NCBI RefSeq assembly: GCF_029338195.1
Contig: NZ_CP119779.1
Coordinates: forward strand, 3,162,001 to 3,226,000
Length of the DNA: 64,000 bases
Source: Haloarcula litorea
GTDB taxonomy: Archaea; Halobacteriota; Halobacteria; Halobacteriales; Haloarculaceae
Reading direction: 5' to 3'
In this document: one piece after another, positions 18,722-28,172 of the stretch
How the letters are laid out: each line of letters begins with the position of its first letter
Position numbering within the stretch: position 1 is the stretch's first letter
Program-made: the position numbers and the translations under genes
Notes under the pieces: generated by a model
Told to the model about the DNA's origin: nothing
Seen by the model: the letters and a program-made list of their open reading frames with translations, nothing else
The model's database searches: none

Positions 18722-21700
18722 CTACCGCCGGGTCCGCGCGGCGAGCGCGGTCGCGAGGACCGCGAGCAGGGCCGCGACGACGCCGAACCCGGGTCCGCTC
18801 CCGGTCGTCGGGGTCGGGGAGTCCGCCGCCGTCGACGGAGCCGCCGTCTCCGTCGAGGTCGGGGTCTCCGGGGTCGCCGTCTCCGTCTCAGTCTCCGTCG
18901 GGCTCTCGGTCTCGGTCGGAGCCGCCGGGTTCGTCTCGGTGGACTGCTGGGTCGACTGAGGCCCGCCGACGGCGAACGTCGAGAATCCGGGTGACTCGGC
19001 CCGGTACTCGCCGTCGCCGACGTGGGTCGTGTTCAGCGCCTGCCAGCCGTCGTGGTAGCGGTACACCGTGACGTTCTCGCGGCTGACGCCGAGCGCCTCG
19101 CGCTCGCTCTCGTTCAGCGCGACGGTGATCGTCGCCGAGGAGACGTTCGCGGCCGCGGCGCTCGTGTCGATCTCGACGTACTCGACCGCCGCGGCCTCGC
19201 GTGCCGCCGAGAGTTCGGGCACGTCGGCCACCGTCTCGGACGGCCGGCCGGCGCTCACCGACAGCGACTCGACGTCGGTGGCGGCGGTGACGTTGACCCT
19301 GGCGACGGTGAACGGCTCCGAGGCCACCTCCCGGTCGGCGTCTTCGAACGCGACCGAGACGGTCTGGTTCGCTGTGACGGTCGCAACCGCCGCCGTCGCC
19401 AGTCCGGTGCTCCCGTTCCGGACCGCAGAGACCGCGACGACCGGGTCGGTCGCGTTGTCGACGGTGTCGTCGGCCGCGGTCTCGTTGAGCGCGGTCTCGT
19501 TGGAGGCGGTCGTGTTGGTCGTCTCGTCGTCGGTCGGGTCCGTCGTCGTGTCACCACCGCCGCCGCCGCTGCCGATCGCCGTCTCGTTGGGCGAGATCGC
19601 GGCGTATCCCGCGGAGTAGCTGATGTTCTCGATGAGGATGCGAGCGCCGTCGGCGGTCTCGGTGACGGTGAACGTCCGGGGCTGGTCCTTGAACGAGACG
19701 TCGAGTTCGGTCTCGGGGTCGTCGACGCCCCACTCGTTCAGCTGGGAGTCCGGGATCGTCGCCTGGTAGAACCCGGTGTGTTTGCCGCCGGTCTCGTTCT
19801 TGCTCGGGGCGGCCATCCACACCTGGAGCGACCCGTTGTCGTAGGTCGGCGGCGCGAACCGCTGTGCGTTGGTCGTCGTACTGATCCCGTTGAGGTTGTT
19901 CTGGGCGGGGCCGGGCACCGTCGAGAGGTCGAACAGGCCGAAGTAGACCGTCCGGGTGAAGCCCATATCGGCGGCCGCGTTCCGACCGTTCGGCCAGGAG
20001 ATCGTCGACGGGCTCTGGAACAACAGCGGCCCGACGCCCTTCGACGACACCGCCTGGAGGTCGACCGTCGACCCCGTGATGGTGATGTCGGTCCCGTCCG
20101 CGACGCTCGCGTTGGGCGAGGTCTCCCAGCTGGCGTTGCGGAGCCCCCAGATCAGCGAGTTGGGATCGAAGTTCTTCACCGTGAGGGTGATGCGGAACTC
20201 GGTCTGTCTGGTCACGCCGAGGCTCGTGAGGTTGTCCGGTTTCCCGACCCCCTGGCCCGAGTACGAGGACTCGTCGACCAGCTGTAGCTGCACGAGTCCC
20301 GACTGCAGGTCCGTCCGGAGGCCGAGGTTCGACCCGTCGCCCGGGCCGGACGTGATGGTGACGTTCGAGGCTTCGATCGACGCCTTCTCCAGGGTGAAGT
20401 CGCTCGTGTTCGTCTCCCCGGCCGTGGCGTTCACCGCGGCCGTCGGGGCGCTCTTGCCCCGGGCGAACACCGAGACGGTGTAGTCGCCCGGCGGGACGGT
20501 CTTGCTGTAACTCCCTCGGGTCACCTGCACCGGGTAGAAGCTCTCGCCGTCGCTGATCAGGACCATCGTCCCCTTCGGCACCGATCCGGTCTCGGCGGAG
20601 ACGGTCCCCGAGATGGTCGCCGGCTTCCGGAAGGTGACGCTCACGTCGGCGGTCCCGCTCTCGTTGAGAGCGACGCCCCGGACGACCCTGGTCCCGTAGG
20701 CCGAGGTCGTGATGCGCACGAGGTAGGTCCCGGCGGGGGTGCTGATGCTTGCGTCACCGTTCAGATCGGTCTTCGTCCGACTGCCGAACCGGTAGTCCGA
20801 ACTCCGGTAGCTGACCGTCGCACCGGTGATCGGGGTTCCGTCGGGACCCGTCGCCGAGACGCTGATGGTCCCGTCGTCGGGGATCTCGGGCGTCGTCAGG
20901 TTCACCGTGGTCGTCGCGCCGTCCGTGACGCCGACACCCTCACGGAAGCCCGTGTCGTAGTCGTCCGAGTCGGTCAGCGACGCGAGGACGACGTAGGTGC
21001 CGTCCGGGTCAAGCGCGAGCGAGTACGACCCGTCGCCGGCCGTCGTCGTCGACGCGGCGACGGTGTTCGTCGAGGTCCGTACCGCTTCGACGGTGATCCC
21101 CCGTAGCGGCGTCCCGGACCCGTCTGTCACGGTCCCGTTGAGCCAACCGCCGTGGTCCATCGTCACGTCCTGCGTGACCGACCCGCCGTTCGCGACGCTG
21201 ACCGTCCGCACCTGCCGTGCGTAGCCGTCAGACGTCACCTCGACGTCGTACGTTCCGCCGGGGACGGTGGCGGTGTAGCGACCCGTGGACGCGCTGTAAC
21301 TCGCACGCTCGACCGTCTTGCCCGTGTCAGGGTCGATGATGTCGACGTCCGTACTGTCGTCCGTGACGGCGGAGCCGTCGGGGTGTTCGACCGTCCCCGC
21401 GATGTCACCGCCCTCGATGATGGACACCTGGTCGTCGGCCCGCTGGACGGTCGTCCCGCTCGACCGAGCGTCGACGGTCACGTCGTAGTCTCCCGCAGTC
21501 CCCGGATTGAAGACGTTCTCGAGGGTGAACGAGACCGTGGGCGAGCTGCCGCGCTTCAGGCTCTCGGCGAGGGTGATGTCCACCGCCGCACCGTTCTCAA
21601 CGACCTGTCTGGAACTGACGACGACCTCCCGCTGTTGCCCGCCAGCCGAGACCGTGACGGTCCCGTCCCGGACGGTGGCGTAGGTCATCTTCGCGCCGGT

Positions 21701-21949
21701 TCCGGTGAAGTTGACGCGGACGGTCTCGGCGTCCTGGCTCAGCCGGTCGTAGCTGGCACTGACCGAGTAGTCCGCGGCCTTCCCGGCCACGGTCTGGGAG
21801 GTGGTCACCTCGGCGTTGCCGGCCGCGTTCGACGCGACGTTGCCGGAGACCGCACCGCCGGGTACGGTCCCGACACCGAACGCGAGCAGTGAGAGGACGA
21901 GCAGCGCCGATAGCCACACCGCTCGCAGCTTCAGAGTGGTGTCCAGCAT
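18722..21949 (-). CDS. Large PGF-CTERM surface protein with carboxypeptidase-regulatory-like repeats
   Basis: A 1075-residue exported cell-surface protein. The N-terminal signal peptide (about residues 1-33, LSALLVLSLLAFGVGT) is followed by an Ig/CARDB-like region, then at least four carboxypeptidase-regulatory-like beta domains (about 175-270, 270-345, 350-430 and 435-520, each with a GTV/G-I-T-V-pattern such as GWLNGTVTDGSGTPLRG). A mid part contains a less regular beta region (540-790), then a Thr-rich linker, a PGF-pre-PGF type domain near 965-1005 (YRYHDGWQALN to SPGFSTFAVGG), a Thr/Ser/Pro/Glu-rich spacer suited to O-glycosylation, and a terminal PGFG plus hydrophobic helix plus RTRR. 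That tail is the PGF-CTERM signal cut and lipidated by archaeosortase A. Role: probably adhesion or cell-wall organisation. Confidence 0.9.
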   Translation of the reverse strand: MLDTTLKLRAVWLSALLVLSLLAFGVGTVPGGAVSGNVASNAAGNAEVTTSQTVAGKAADYSVSASYDRLSQDAETVRVNFTGTGAKMTYATVRDGTVTVSAGGQQREVVVSSRQVVENGAAVDITLAESLKRGSSPTVSFTLENVFNPGTAGDYDVTVDARSSGTTVQRADDQVSIIEGGDIAGTVEHPDGSAVTDDSTDVDIIDPDTGKTVERASYSASTGRYTATVPGGTYDVEVTSDGYARQVRTVSVANGGSVTQDVTMDHGGWLNGTVTDGSGTPLRGITVEAVRTSTNTVAASTTTAGDGSYSLALDPDGTYVVLASLTDSDDYDTGFREGVGVTDGATTTVNLTTPEIPDDGTISVSATGPDGTPITGATVSYRSSDYRFGSRTKTDLNGDASISTPAGTYLVRITTSAYGTRVVRGVALNESGTADVSVTFRKPATISGTVSAETGSVPKGTMVLISDGESFYPVQVTRGSYSKTVPPGDYTVSVFARGKSAPTAAVNATAGETNTSDFTLEKASIEASNVTITSGPGDGSNLGLRTDLQSGLVQLQLVDESSYSGQGVGKPDNLTSLGVTRQTEFRITLTVKNFDPNSLIWGLRNASWETSPNASVADGTDITITGSTVDLQAVSSKGVGPLLFQSPSTISWPNGRNAAADMGFTRTVYFGLFDLSTVPGPAQNNLNGISTTTNAQRFAPPTYDNGSLQVWMAAPSKNETGGKHTGFYQATIPDSQLNEWGVDDPETELDVSFKDQPRTFTVTETADGARILIENISYSAGYAAISPNETAIGSGGGGGDTTTDPTDDETTNTTASNETALNETAADDTVDNATDPVVAVSAVRNGSTGLATAAVATVTANQTVSVAFEDADREVASEPFTVARVNVTAATDVESLSVSAGRPSETVADVPELSAAREAAAVEYVEIDTSAAAANVSSATITVALNESEREALGVSRENVTVYRYHDGWQALNTTHVGDGEYRAESPGFSTFAVGGPQSTQQSTETNPAAPTETESPTETETETATPETPTSTETAAPSTAADSPTPTTGSGPGFGVVAALLAVLATALAARTRR

Positions 21950-21970
21950 AACTTGCCAACTGCTACTATC

Positions 21971-21980
21971 CTATAAATAT
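21971..21980 (-). promoter_or_regulatory. TATA box for the surface-protein gene
   Basis: Minus-strand ATATTTATAG lies 22-31 bases before ATG 21949, so the transcript is predicted to be leaderless. It is one of the most AT-rich short stretches of the window. Confidence 0.65.
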
Positions 21981-22067
21981 CTGTGTGCCACGTTATCACG
22001 GATGAAACGGCGGACGAGCGGAAGACGACGTTCGTGAACTACACTCGTGTTTCGGGGGCGGAGAACG

Positions 22068-22757
22068 TCACGAATCGCCGACCAGCGTCAGGTAGTGCCC
22101 GTCCGGGTCGCGAACGCGTACCCCCTCGTCGACCGAGGTGACCGCGCGCGCCTCGTCTGCCACCCCGTCGGCGATCGACCGGGGGTCGTCGGCCGCGACG
22201 CCGAAGTCGACGTGGACACCCCCGCGGGCGTCGGCGATCCCGAGTCGCGGTGCCCACAGCTCCAGGTCGAGTTCGCCCGTCGTCAGTCGCACTCTGCCCT
22301 CGTCGCGGCCGTCGTCGACCAGCTCGAAGCCAAGCGACCGGTAGAACTCGACGGCGGCGTCCAGCTGTTCGACTTCGAGGACGAGCTCGAACAGTCCGGT
22401 GACGCCGCTGCCCGAGGACCGCCGCTCGCCCAGTTCGACGCAGTTGCCCTCCGGGTCGTAGAAGTACAGCGAGCGGGCGTCGCCGAACGTCTCCTCGACC
22501 AGATCGAACCGCTCGTCGAGGCGGTCGTACCAGTCGTCGTACTCCCGCTCGGGGACGGTCAGCGCGTAGTGGGTGTGGAGCCCGCCGCGCGGGACCGGCC
22601 CGGGCGACTGGAGGCGCAGTTCCGTCTCGCCCGCGGTCAGCACCGCCGCGTCGGCCGTCTCCCGCTGGACGTCGAGTTCGAGGAACGCGTCGTAGAACGC
22701 CGTCATCCGGTCGGTGTACTTCACTTCCAGCGTGAGCCACTCGGGGGTGGAGAGCAT
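22068..22757 (-). CDS. Two-domain VOC (glyoxalase/bleomycin-resistance fold) protein
   Basis: A 229-residue protein with two vicinal-oxygen-chelate domains. The first (about residues 1-115) runs from WLTLEVKYTDRMTAFYDAFLEL to RSLYFYDPEGNCVELGER; the second (about 120-229) from LFELVLEVEQLDAAVEFYRSLGFELV to VRDPDGHYLTLVGDS. The metal-ligand positions His (LHTHYALTV), Glu (CVELGE) in the first domain fit a mononuclear metal site; the second domain has His in GGVHVDFGV. Substrate unknown; such proteins include catechol dioxygenases, glyoxalases and resistance proteins. The open frame extends far upstream but ATG 22757 begins the domain. Divergent from the MBL-like gene. Confidence 0.88.
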   Translation of the reverse strand: MLSTPEWLTLEVKYTDRMTAFYDAFLELDVQRETADAAVLTAGETELRLQSPGPVPRGGLHTHYALTVPEREYDDWYDRLDERFDLVEETFGDARSLYFYDPEGNCVELGERRSSGSGVTGLFELVLEVEQLDAAVEFYRSLGFELVDDGRDEGRVRLTTGELDLELWAPRLGIADARGGVHVDFGVAADDPRSIADGVADEARAVTSVDEGVRVRDPDGHYLTLVGDS

Positions 22758-22883
22758 ATGCCGAGGGTAGGACAGCCCGGGTGAAAAGCGCCGGTGACGT
22801 CCCGGCGCGACCCGACGCCTCGGGGCGGGGTCCCCACCGCCGGGGTTGTACCCTTTATCCGGCCGCGTCACCAAATCCGTCGT

Positions 22884-23564
22884 ATGCCGATGAAAGCCTC
22901 GGACGCGGCGACGGACTGGCAGGAGATCGACCGCTGGGACCGTGGCGCGGGCTGGCTCGCCCACCCCGACGAGGATATGCAGCGGGCGAGCCACGTCCTC
23001 GGGACGGACGCCGGCGCGCTCGTCGTCGACCCCGTCGACGCCGAGGGCATCGACGACCTCCTCGCCGAGTTCGGCGAGGTCGCCGGCGTCGTCCTCCTGC
23101 TCGACCGCCACAAGCGAGACTGCGCGGCGGTCGCGACCCGCCACGACGTCCCGGTGTACGTCCCCGAGTGGATGTCCGGCGTCGAGAGCGACCTCGACGC
23201 CCCGGTCGAACGCGTCGGGCGTCAGATCCCCGGGACCGACTACGGCGTCCACGAGGTGGTCGAGAACCCGTTCTGGCAGGAGGCCGCGCTGTACGGCGAG
23301 GACGACGACACGCTGGTCGTCGCGGAGTCCGTCGGGACCGCGGAGTTCTTCCTGGCCCCCGGGGAACGGCTCGGCGTCCATCCGGTGCGGCGGCTCACAC
23401 CGCCGAAGAAGCTGTCCCGACTGACGCCCGAGCAGATCCTGGTCGGACACGGGCGAGGGGTCCTGGAGGACGCGGGCGAGGCGCTCCGGGACGCGCTCCG
23501 GGGGTCCCGGCGTCGGTCGCCACAGCTGTTCGCGAAGACCGTCCAGTCCCTCGTCTTCGGGTAG
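22884..23564 (+). CDS. MBL-fold-like protein lacking the usual metal motif
   Basis: A 226-residue protein shaped like a small metallo-beta-lactamase-fold enzyme: strands around ASHVLGTDAGALVVDPVD, a strand VAGVVLLLDRHKRD where HxHxDH would be, PVYVPEWM, and DDTLVVAESVGTAEFF near a late strand, ending with ILVGHGRGVLEDAGEAL as many MBL proteins do. The canonical HxHxDH is replaced by DRHKRD, so only one His remains; catalysis is doubtful. I start at ATG 22884 (MPMKASDAA), since the earlier in-frame start would read through the promoter region (minus TATA-like CCCTTTATCC near 22850-22860). A binding or degenerate role is possible. Confidence 0.75.
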   Translation: MPMKASDAATDWQEIDRWDRGAGWLAHPDEDMQRASHVLGTDAGALVVDPVDAEGIDDLLAEFGEVAGVVLLLDRHKRDCAAVATRHDVPVYVPEWMSGVESDLDAPVERVGRQIPGTDYGVHEVVENPFWQEAALYGEDDDTLVVAESVGTAEFFLAPGERLGVHPVRRLTPPKKLSRLTPEQILVGHGRGVLEDAGEALRDALRGSRRRSPQLFAKTVQSLVFG

Positions 23565-23606
23565 GGTCGGCGACGGGGTTAAACCGCGTCCCCGCCTACT
23601 CGGAGT

Positions 23607-24017
23607 GTGGTCTACGTCACGCGCGGACTCGTCGAGACGCTGTTGCGGCTGGCCAGCGAGGCCGAACCCGACGAGGTCACCATCTCGCTGTCGGTCACGC
23701 CGGCCGGCGACCTCCCCGACGCCGACCTCGACGACGAGACGCCCGTGTTCACGGACTTCTACCTCCCCTCGGCGGGCAGTTCGGTCAACGCCGTCTTCGG
23801 GATGGACCTCGGGACGCCCGCGGGTCAGACCGAGGGGCGGTTCGTCTCACACCCCGGCGGGCTACTGGGCGTCACCGAGGAGGACGACCTCCACGAGGTG
23901 GTGTTCGTGGCCATCCCGCCGTGGGAGGAGGACGACTTCGGGGCGTTCGACCGCTCGGGACGGCGACAGCGGGTCACCATCCTCGACGTCGAGCCGCCCG
24001 AGGAGTCGCTGGCGTAG
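23607..24017 (+). CDS. Conserved haloarchaeal protein, possibly JAB/MPN-like fold
   Basis: A 136-residue protein from GTG 23607 (MVYVTRGLVETLLRLASEAEPDEV in two parts: MVYVTRGLVETLL and RLASEAEPDEV). The layout of an N-terminal helix, strands and a conserved FVSHPGGLLGV segment recalls the haloarchaeal proteins related to Rpn11/JAB proteases, but the metal motif HxHx7Sx2D is not present, so enzyme activity is unlikely. It ends exactly where the convergent CopG-like gene ends, with no gap. Function unknown. Confidence 0.7.
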   Translation: MVYVTRGLVETLLRLASEAEPDEVTISLSVTPAGDLPDADLDDETPVFTDFYLPSAGSSVNAVFGMDLGTPAGQTEGRFVSHPGGLLGVTEEDDLHEVVFVAIPPWEEDDFGAFDRSGRRQRVTILDVEPPEESLA

Positions 24018-24227
24018 CTACTCCAGGTACCCCAGGTCCCGGAGCTGGTCGGTGATGTCCTGGAACTCCGCCTCGGTCAGTTCGCCCTGTCGCTGGTGCT
24101 GGACGACGATGCTCCGCAGCAGGAACCGAACGAGGTCGGAGGTACTCGAGAAACTCGTCCCCTCGATGGTCTCCTCGACGCGGTCGGCCAGATCCTTCGG
24201 GATCGAGACCGTCGTGTAGTCGGCCAT
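24018..24227 (-). CDS. Ribbon-helix-helix (CopG-like) DNA-binding protein
   Basis: A 69-residue protein with a CopG-type ribbon-helix-helix: strand YTTVSIPKDL (residues 4-13), helix DLADRVEETI, turn SFSSTSDLVRFLLRSIVV, then a charged C-terminal segment (QGELTEAEFQDITDQL). Such dimers bind palindromic operators. No toxin partner is adjacent. It converges head-to-tail with the 136-residue protein. Start ATG 24227 is the natural beginning of the ribbon strand. Confidence 0.85.
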   Translation of the reverse strand: MADYTTVSIPKDLADRVEETIEGTSFSSTSDLVRFLLRSIVVQHQRQGELTEAEFQDITDQLRDLGYLE

Positions 24228-24270
24228 ACCGGAGTCAGACCGGCCGCGAGGAAAACGGTTGTGCCCTCGG

Positions 24271-24483
24271 CTACGGCTGGTCGGCGGTCGTGTCGAACTG
24301 GCCGGCCGTCGCGGAACTGGACGGGGAGAACAGCATCGGCGCGCCCGCCGAGCGCGAGGACCGGTCCGGTTCGGTCCGGGGCGGCTCGGCGTCGGGCTCG
24401 GTCGTCGCGTCGTGTTCGGTCCGTGGCTCGGTGCGAGCGGCGGTCGTGAAGGGATCGTCGGTCGTCGGCTGTCGTGTGCTCAT
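24271..24483 (-). CDS. Possible small Ser/Thr/Asp-rich protein
   Basis: A 70-residue ORF from ATG 24483 (MSTRQPTTDDPFTTAARTEP). It is polar, rich in Thr, Arg, Asp and Pro, and ends with QFDTTADQP. No domain is evident. Its ATG overlaps the stop of a 28-codon ORF upstream, and both follow a strong TATA box, so they may form a two-cistron transcript. The codon usage fits, but so would random GC-rich sequence; confidence is low. Confidence 0.35.
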   Translation of the reverse strand: MSTRQPTTDDPFTTAARTEPRTEHDATTEPDAEPPRTEPDRSSRSAGAPMLFSPSSSATAGQFDTTADQP

Positions 24484-24566
24484 TCTGTCGGTGGTGTCGT
24501 GTCGCGGTATGTCTCGAAGTCTGTCGTCGGGATCGTGGCTGCGGCGTCGGCGATGAGTACGAGCAT
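24480..24566 (-). CDS. Possible 28-residue leaderless ORF
   Basis: ATG 24566 opens MLVLIADAAATIPTTDFETY, followed by RDTTPPTE and TGA, overlapping the next ATG by four bases. It begins 25-34 bases after a clear TATA element (24591-24600), the spacing expected for a leaderless mRNA. It may be a small protein or a leader for the 70-residue ORF. Unrecognised; needs expression data. Confidence 0.35.
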   Translation of the reverse strand: MLVLIADAAATIPTTDFETYRDTTPPTE

Positions 24567-24590
24567 CGGTGCCAGTCCCTTCCGCCCAGT

Positions 24591-24600
24591 CTATAATAAA
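24591..24600 (-). promoter_or_regulatory. TATA box before the tiny-ORF pair
   Basis: Minus-strand TTTATTATAG, with adjoining AT-rich bases (AACTTTTATTATAG), is 25-34 bases before ATG 24566. It is the clearest promoter in the 24.2-24.7 kb gap, whose only plausible downstream cistrons are the two small ORFs. Confidence 0.5.
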
Positions 24601-24663
24601 AGTTAATGTTGGATTCTGCACCGACACTAGTTCGCACGGTCCGCCAAGCGGAACTCCGGCGGG

Positions 24664-25839
24664 TCAGACGACCAGGCGCTTCTCGTAGTCGGTGAGGTTC
24701 TCGTAGCCGTCCTCGGTGACGACCACGAGGTCCTCGATGCGGACGCCGCCGACCTCGGGGTCGTACAGGCCCGGTTCGACGGTGACGACGTGGCCCGGTT
24801 CGAGTTCGCCGCCGTTGGGCGAGAGCCGCGGCAGTTCGTGGACGTCGAGGCCGACCCCGTGGCCCGTGCTGTGGATGAACCCCGTCTCGGTGCGGTCGTC
24901 GCTGCGCAGCGTCGGGTGGCCGGCCTCCTCGTACACGTCACAGACCGCGGCGTGGATCGCCTCGCCGGTCACGCCCGGTTCCAGCGCGTCGAACGCCGCC
25001 GCCATCGCCCGCTCGGTCAGGTCGTACCACTCCCTGACCGCGTCGCTCGGTTCGCCGACGCAGAAGGTCCGCGTCATGTCGGCGTGGTACTTCGTCGCCT
25101 TGTCCCGCGGGAAGATGTCGACGATGATCGGCTCGTCGGCAGACAGCGGCCCGCTCCCGCGGTCGTGAGGGTCGGCGGCGTCGCCCCCGCAGGCGACGAT
25201 GGTCTCGTCGAGCGAGCAGCCGTGGCGCAGCAGCGTCACCTCGATCTCCTCCTTGACGCGCTCGCTGGTCAGTGGCTCGCCCTCGTGTTCGAGCGTGCCG
25301 TCGTCGGCGACCGTCGCCGCGTCCAGTAGCTCCTCGGCAGCGGCCATCGCGGCCTCGTTGGCCCGCTGTGCCGTCCGGACGTGGTCGATCTCCTCGTCGG
25401 TCTTGGTGGCGCGGATCTCGGTGACGACGCCCTCGGTGTCGGCCGTGACTTCGATCCCCCGAGTGCGGAGGCCGTCGGCCGTCTTCAGCGGGAACCGCGG
25501 CGGGACGGCGACGCTGTCGACGTCGTAGGAGCCGAGGAAGCGCGCGAGGACGTGCGAGACGGCCTCGTCCGGGCCGTGTGCTTCGACGAGTTCGGCGTGG
25601 TCGAAGTCGACGTACCGCTGGACGCTGTCGGCGCGGGCCTCCCGCTTCGCGCGGCCGTACTCGAGGCTCCGCGGGAACAGCAGGTGCGTCTCGCCGTCGT
25701 ACAGCGTGACGAACGGATCGGGGGCGTCGAACCCCGAGAGGTAGTACTGGTCGGACACCTCCGAGTCCGCGTCGAGGAGGTAGCCGTCGACGCCGGCGTC
25801 GTCGAGATACGAGTCGAGCGTGGTCAGATCGGGGTCCAT
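24664..25839 (-). CDS. M24-family Xaa-Pro peptidase (PepQ/aminopeptidase P-like)
   Basis: A 391-residue metallopeptidase of the pita-bread fold, predicted to cut X-Pro peptides in the cytosol. After an N-terminal creatinase-like domain (about residues 1-140) the catalytic domain carries the dinuclear metal ligands: Asp in IVDIFPRD, Asp in YHADMTRTF, His in [12 protein letters not shown], Glu in VEPGLYDPE and Glu in [11 protein letters not shown]. All five are present. The start at 25839 ([16 protein letters not shown]) fits the family; the much longer open frame upstream is not protein-like. Its promoter may be the TATA-like element at 25910-25917. Confidence 0.9.
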   Translation of the reverse strand: MDPDLTTLDSYLDDAGVDGYLLDADSEVSDQYYLSGFDAPDPFVTLYDGETHLLFPRSLEYGRAKREARADSVQRYVDFDHAELVEAHGPDEAVSHVLARFLGSYDVDSVAVPPRFPLKTADGLRTRGIEVTADTEGVVTEIRATKTDEEIDHVRTAQRANEAAMAAAEELLDAATVADDGTLEHEGEPLTSERVKEEIEVTLLRHGCSLDETIVACGGDAADPHDRGSGPLSADEPIIVDIFPRDKATKYHADMTRTFCVGEPSDAVREWYDLTERAMAAAFDALEPGVTGEAIHAAVCDVYEEAGHPTLRSDDRTETGFIHSTGHGVGLDVHELPRLSPNGGELEPGHVVTVEPGLYDPEVGGVRIEDLVVVTEDGYENLTDYEKRLVV

Positions 25840-25909
25840 ACAGTCCGGTGTGAGCCTCGCCGGCAAAGGGCTACCGCCGCCGGTGGTGCTGGCCGGCGGC
25901 TCCCTTCCG

Positions 25910-25917
25910 ATATAAAA
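25910..25917 (-). promoter_or_regulatory. TATA box before the M24 peptidase gene
   Basis: Minus-strand CGAAACGGTTTTATATCGG contains a good BRE-plus-TATA pattern. It is about 70 bases before ATG 25839, giving a leader near 45 bases, unlike the many leaderless genes around it. Confidence 0.5.
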
Positions 25918-25990
25918 CCGTTTCGCCCGACTGCCGCGTTCGCAACCGACGACGCGGTTATACCGGGACGCGGTGCGACCACCGATACGT

Positions 25991-26659
25991 ATGGGACACT
26001 CCGTCGCCCCCGGTGACGCCCTGACCCGGTTCGTCACCGCCCCGCTGCGCGTATCGACCTACAAGCGACTCGCCTACCTCCTGCTCGCGTTCCCCCTTGG
26101 ACTCGCGTACTTCGTCGGGTTCGCCACCGCCGCGTCGACGGGCGGGGCGCTCGCGTTCACGCTCGTCGGCGTGCCGCTGTTGCTCCTGACGCTGCTCGGA
26201 ACGACCGCCGTCTCGTGGTTCGAGGCCGGCCAGTCCCGCCTCCTGCTCGACCGCGAGGTCGCCGGACCGGCGACGTTCGAACGGCTGACCGACGAGCCGG
26301 CGCTGCCCGACGACTGGGGAGCCGCACTGAAGCGGTTCCTCTCGGAGCCGACGACCTGGACCAGCGTCGGGGTCGTGCTCTGGAAGTTCGTCTTCGGCGT
26401 CCTCTCGTTCGCGGTGGTCGTCACCGCCGGGTCGCTCGTGACCGCGCTGCTGGCCGCCCCGTTCGTCTACGACGAGCCGGGCGTGACCTACCGGCTCGGT
26501 ATCGGTGCCGTCGACACGCTGCCGGAGGCCGTCGGGCTCGCCGTCCTCGGTCTCGTCGCGCTGCTCGCCGCACTGAACCTCTGTAACCTCCTCGCGACGC
26601 TGGGGAGTCGCCCGACGGAGCTGCTGTTGTCCGCCGGACGCGATCCCGATCCGGAGTGA
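25991..26659 (+). CDS. Membrane protein with putative sensor (PF13796-type) domain
   Basis: A 222-residue integral membrane protein. After a 22-residue cytosolic start, the sequence has a helix pair (about 25-75) with FPLGLAYFVGFATAAST, an extracellular/loop region around EPTTWTSVGVVLWKF, and two more hydrophobic segments (about 135-165, 175-205). This is the layout of the putative sensor domain (PF13796) that in bacteria precedes histidine kinases but in haloarchaea often stands alone. No kinase is present here. It lies directly upstream of a decayed HxlR gene and an ABC exporter, so a sensing role in that cluster is possible but unproven. Confidence 0.8.
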   Translation: MGHSVAPGDALTRFVTAPLRVSTYKRLAYLLLAFPLGLAYFVGFATAASTGGALAFTLVGVPLLLLTLLGTTAVSWFEAGQSRLLLDREVAGPATFERLTDEPALPDDWGAALKRFLSEPTTWTSVGVVLWKFVFGVLSFAVVVTAGSLVTALLAAPFVYDEPGVTYRLGIGAVDTLPEAVGLAVLGLVALLAALNLCNLLATLGSRPTELLLSAGRDPDPE

Positions 26660-26699
26660 GCGACGAAGGACCAAGAGCGGTAGTTCCCGACGGTCGCTC

Positions 26700-27092
26700 A
26701 TAACCGACGACCGACCCGGCGGACCGGCCCACCGATCCCCGGCGACTACGGCGGCTGCTACCCGGCCAGCGGCCTGCTCGCGCTCCGCGGTCGCTCGCAT
26801 ACGATGGCCGTCCCGCTTCGCCCCCGCCCGCGAGGACCGCCGGCCGTGGGGGTACACCGAACTGGAGGAGCGACTCGGCGTCTCACCGAACACGCTCGCG
26901 ACGCGGCTCGGCGAACTGGCGGCCGCGGGACTCGTCGACCGCACCGCCGACGACGAGATCCCGTGGGGAGTACGAGGCCACCGGAAGGCCGCGGATCTCC
27001 AGCCGGTGTTCGCGCAACTCCGTCAGTGGGCCACGCGGTACGATATGGACGGCGCGGAGCCGCCGGAACAGGCCCGAGCGCCGTGGCTACCT
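26700..27092 (+). pseudogene. Decayed HxlR-type winged-helix regulator
   Basis: Pieces of a helix-turn-helix regulator occur in alternating frames. A first frame gives CYPASGLLALRGRSHTMAVPLR (from 26756, split CYPASGLLALRG and RSHTMAVPLR), the family's Cys-containing first helix. The next frame gives WGYTELEERLGVSPNTLATRLGELAAAG (26847 on), the recognition-helix part, and DEIPW, followed by a six-residue wing in the wrong frame and then KAADLQPVFAQLRQWATRYD. ATA at 26700 stands where ATG would be expected (ATA ACC GAC GAC). At least three indels are needed to restore one reading frame. A remnant of a local regulator of the adjoining exporter is the simplest reading. Confidence 0.65.
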
Positions 27093-27158
27093 GGTGTCGT
27101 AGTTACCGAGGGAGTCGGGACGGGACAGTATTTGTCGGTGGCGCGCTTGTCTCCGCCC

Positions 27159-28168
<1,010 letters not shown>

Positions 28169-28172
<4 letters not shown>

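Noticed and set aside
22794-22883. Upstream extension of the MBL-like protein (30 extra residues)
   Set aside because: Those codons cover the divergent promoter gap and read as Arg/Pro-rich non-protein; ATG 22884 fits better.
24290-24556. Plus-strand ORF opposite the tiny-ORF pair
   Set aside because: Ser/Arg-rich, with no promoter upstream; the strong TATA box reads in the other direction.
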